DNA from: Coffea arabica
Taxonomy: Eukaryota > Streptophyta > Magnoliopsida > Gentianales > Rubiaceae
Direction: 5' to 3'
NCBI RefSeq assembly: GCF_036785885.1
Contig: NC_092326.1
Coordinates: 40,324,287-40,388,286, forward strand
DNA length: 64,000 nucleotides
Shown: piece after piece, positions 61,330 to 64,000 of the stretch
How the letters are laid out: every line of letters begins with the position of its first letter
Numbering within the stretch: the first letter of the stretch is position 1
Position numbers and translations under genes: made by a program
The notes under the pieces: generated by a model
What the model saw: the letters and a program-made list of their open reading frames with translations, nothing else
The model's database searches: none
What the model was told of the DNA's origin: nothing

Positions 61330-62291
61330 CAAGAATATTCTGTTTTAAATACATTGAATTTTTTGGTTTGGATGATGGACTTTGATGTTGCTTGCTCCGT
61401 GGAAAGTGGAAAAGATAATTAGATGAGCTATATAAATTTTTGTCCAACCCAAAAAAAAAAAAAAAAAAACAGCTTCCACATCTGTCTCTCGTTATGAATG
61501 TTTTTCAACATTACAGCATTTGAAGAGTAGTTTGCAGGCCTGGTTATGGACGTTTATGAATTCTTATTCTACTTTTCACACCATACCATTTTATTCCAAT
61601 TCTTGTTTAAACGTATGACAGTTAATATCCAAAACCTTGCGGTATATATCTTTTTACCTTATCCACCTGTCAAGCCAATATATGCAACATGGCTTTGGCG
61701 GCATCACGGCTAATCCATGCCACGACGAGGCATTCCCCTGTTATGTGTCTGAGACAAAAATTTTCCATCAGTGTTGTTAGATCCGGATCGGATCGAATCG
61801 ATCGATTGTGAATCAATTTTCTTTCCAAACTGATTTGGCAAAAAGTCAGTTAAAACCATCAAAAAATCGGTCAAACTAGCGGTCCGATTCGATTAATAGC
61901 CTGGTTTTCAAATTTTTTTTCTATGTTTTTAAATATAATTTAAATTATCTAAATTGTAAAGTTTTCATTTATTAATAGGAACAAAAAAAGCCACACACCT
62001 AGTGTAAATACAAATATCATTCGCTTCTCTAAATGATTTTCATTCCTATCATCTTATCAATTTAGCATCAATGATTCCAACTTGCATAACTTGTTTTAAT
62101 TTAGTTTTTCACTTTTTTTTGCAAATCTAATATTTTTTAAACATTTTGTATAGTTGGCTGAATATAATCAAGAACTTAATTTCAATATTTTTTAAACTTA
62201 TAGATATATTAAATAGTTATGATATCATACTGATGTCAGCGGGTTTTGGAGATAGATCCGACCAATCCGATTAGTTGAAACCTGACTCAAT

Positions 62292-62502
62292 GGCCTTGTT
62301 TGGTAAACAAGTTTTTTGCCAAGTTTGTTTGCTACAAGTTTTTAAAAAACTTTAGTTACGGTAGTTTCAAAAAACTTCTCAAAAGTATACACTTCAAAAT
62401 ATTAAAAAAAACGTATTTCAAAAAATTTTTTAAAAACTTTTGTAGTAAACTACAGTAAAATTTTAAACAAACACTCAAAAAACTCACTTGCCAAACGGGG
62501 CC
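62292..62502. mobile_element. MITE with GGCCTTGTTTGGTAA / TTGCCAAACGGGGCC ends
   Basis: Terminal inverted repeats of about 15 bp; 211 bp in total with tttttaaaaaact-type internal inverted words. Flanks share AAT (62289-62291 and 62503-62505). It interrupts an older AT-rich repeat of gatccggatcgg words (about 61776-62535). Confidence 0.7.
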
Positions 62503-62688
62503 AATAGTTTAGCCGAGTCACTGTTCTGTTCGAGATTGCTTTCCATCATGCAAAAGCAAATCCTAAATCTCCAAAAGCGGTAGCATCAAATATAGCTTAG
62601 CCATTTTACAGACAAGAACGCATTTTCAATGTCCAAGCGAACATCTGTAGCGTATCCAAATCCAACAAGGGTTATAATTCCTCCCAAG

Positions 62689-62922
62689 TAGAGTAGCAAA
62701 CGAGCCGAGTCGAGTCGAATTTTGACTTAATCGAGTCGAATCTTAACTTATTTTTATTGAAGTCGAACTCGAGCTCGAGTTTGACGAGCTGACAATTTAA
62801 AGCTCGAGCCGAGTTTGAGCTCGAAAAAAAATTATTTTATTTAAAAAAATAAATAAAATAATATTTTTTCTTAATAAATAATAAAATGTTAAGGATATAT
62901 ATAATTTTACTATTAAAAAGAA
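62689..62922 (+). mobile_element. hAT-like element, truncated
   Basis: Starts TAGAGTAGCAAACGAGCC, then gagtcgag words and an AT-rich core ending ataattttactattaaaa, following the element at 13370-13705 over its first half. The second half and right end are absent; an A/G-rich run follows instead. Confidence 0.65.
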
Positions 62923-63671
62923 AAGAAAAGAAAAGAAGAGAGGACAGAGAGAGGGGATTCACATGCTTGTGTGTTTGTGTGAGCATTGAATGAATGAAAG
63001 TCAAATATGAAAAAGGAGGGGATTAGGTTTGTCTTATTTAATTTGCTTCACTATCTTAATACTTTTTGATATTCTGTTATGACCCTTTAGTTTTACGACA
63101 CTGTAAATCCACTCATAGACATTTCTAAGTTATAAACTCACAAAATATTCCAACTTAAGGGAACTTTGTCATATTATTTTAGTATTTTACATATAATTAA
63201 GATATATTTATGACACTATTATTACGTCATTTGGTTCTTTGGTTTTTCATCCTGATTCAACTATTGGTCCTTGAATTTGATTGAGTCATTGCTTGATGTG
63301 AGTTTCAAAACATTGGTATAAACGAAATTCGCCTGTAAGTCTACTTAAATGACTCGAACTTTTTGCTTGAACCTGAAATGAACTGCAATAAATAGTCTTA
63401 ATTGATATCCCACACACATCTCCTATAGCCATGGAACTGATTCAAAAGCGCAATTGCGAAACCCTCTCCCTTTCATGATATACAGTTGATTTGCATATCA
63501 TATGTGGAAATGAATCCCACGTTTTTGTGTTCTATCTCTTATTCTTTCACTAGTACGTACATCTTTTAACGAGTCAAAAATGACATTGGCAAGTACACGT
63601 GAAAGGAGCGTACATTACCAGAAGTCCAGAAGTTGAAGCTAAATTGGCCAGAAACTGCTGAACTGATATGC

Positions 63672-63840
63672 ACATAAGGAGCCAACAGCCCAAGAGGCTG
63701 TTGGTTAAAGTCTTGGTTTGCCTCCCACCATACTTGTCACTTAATTGTGGCTGTCACCTTCGGGCGACTTCTTTCGACAGGATTTTTCATCGATTATACT
63801 TCTTTAAATTATGTTAGACTAGATTATACAACTGTTAGCA
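63672..63840 (+). mobile_element. SINE-like fragment
   Basis: ggtttgcctcccacc resembles a B box, and the end ttagactagattatacaactgttag matches the 3' region of family A. Boundaries and target duplication are not clear. Confidence 0.4.
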
Positions 63841-64000
63841 TCGATTATACTCCCCCTCCCCCTTTCCCATCATACTCCCCCTTCCCCTAGATCATCTAAG
63901 TGTTAGTGCTATGTACATCTTGGTTGATGAAAGTTCAAATGCAACTCTAAGAAAATTTTAATCAAAGCCCAGAAAAGGAAAACGAGTAGCATGTATGAGA

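Larger units (their letters stand above)
60493..64000. other. Gene-free right end of the window with several repeats
   Basis: Contains the DREB2D-like 3' UTR, a long inverted repeat (60941-61329), a nested MITE (62292-62502) within a further repeat, a truncated hAT-like end (62689-62922) and a SINE-like piece (about 63672-63840). 62.9-63.6 kb shows nothing recognisable. Confidence 0.5.

Noticed and set aside
1-64000. LTR or other virus-like elements
   Set aside because: I saw no long direct terminal repeats with primer-binding sites and no reverse transcriptase, integrase or capsid motifs in any frame.
1-64000. CRISPR array, operon or bacterial gene cluster
   Set aside because: No spaced short repeats and all genes are intron-bearing or plant-type single genes.

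Overview
This window is nuclear DNA from a flowering plant, most likely a eudicot. The genes are split by short GT-AG introns, non-coding DNA is AT-rich, a violaxanthin de-epoxidase gene (photosynthetic eukaryote) is present, and the intergenic DNA is full of plant-type SINEs, hAT, Mutator-like, Stowaway and Helitron-like elements. I cannot name the species. No rRNA, tRNA gene, CRISPR array or operon is visible, and I recognise no LTR or retrovirus-like element.

Eight protein-coding genes can be reconstructed exon by exon with consistent phases. From left to right they are: (1) the 3' end of a conserved plastid-type membrane protein gene (+, 571-5371, 5' end outside the window); (2) a receptor-like kinase with a SPARK-like ectodomain (-, 8271-11459); (3) violaxanthin de-epoxidase (+, 14617-17480); (4) a conserved plant protein of unknown function starting MAAYIPPHKRH (-, 19064-22788); (5) a RIN4/NOI-family protein (-, 25337-27436); (6) a PUB9-like U-box/ARM E3 ligase (-, 33737-36044); (7) the U11/U12 snRNP 48 kDa protein of the minor spliceosome (-, 45301-49383), with an apparent GC-AG intron; (8) an intronless DREB2D-like AP2/ERF factor (+, 59800-60492). 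They are independent transcription units. The RIN4-like protein, receptor kinase and U-box ligase are families often involved in perception and immunity, while VDE and DREB2 are light- and drought-stress genes, but nothing in the sequence shows that they work together.

The gene-poor parts (27.4-33.7, 36.0-45.3, 49.4-59.8 and 60.5-64 kb) are built from small non-autonomous transposons, many with readable target-site duplications (TSDs): four SINEs with perfect 14-17 bp TSDs, a set of related hAT-like elements (TAGGGGTG-type ends, 8 bp TSDs), a second hAT type with a perfect 8 bp TSD, a 1.07 kb Mutator-like foldback with about 342 bp arms, two full-length 348 bp Stowaway elements in opposite orientation, and a 4.1 kb Helitron-like candidate. 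The clearest event is a hAT element inserted into a SINE, with target duplications intact at both levels (55772-56515). Other points for a second look are a microRNA-like foldback inside intron 2 of gene 1, a 130 bp inverted repeat 450 bp past the DREB2D-like stop codon, and an overlapping upstream ORF at that gene's start. I did not find a convincing wholly new biological system; the novelty is in element structure and gene-structure details.
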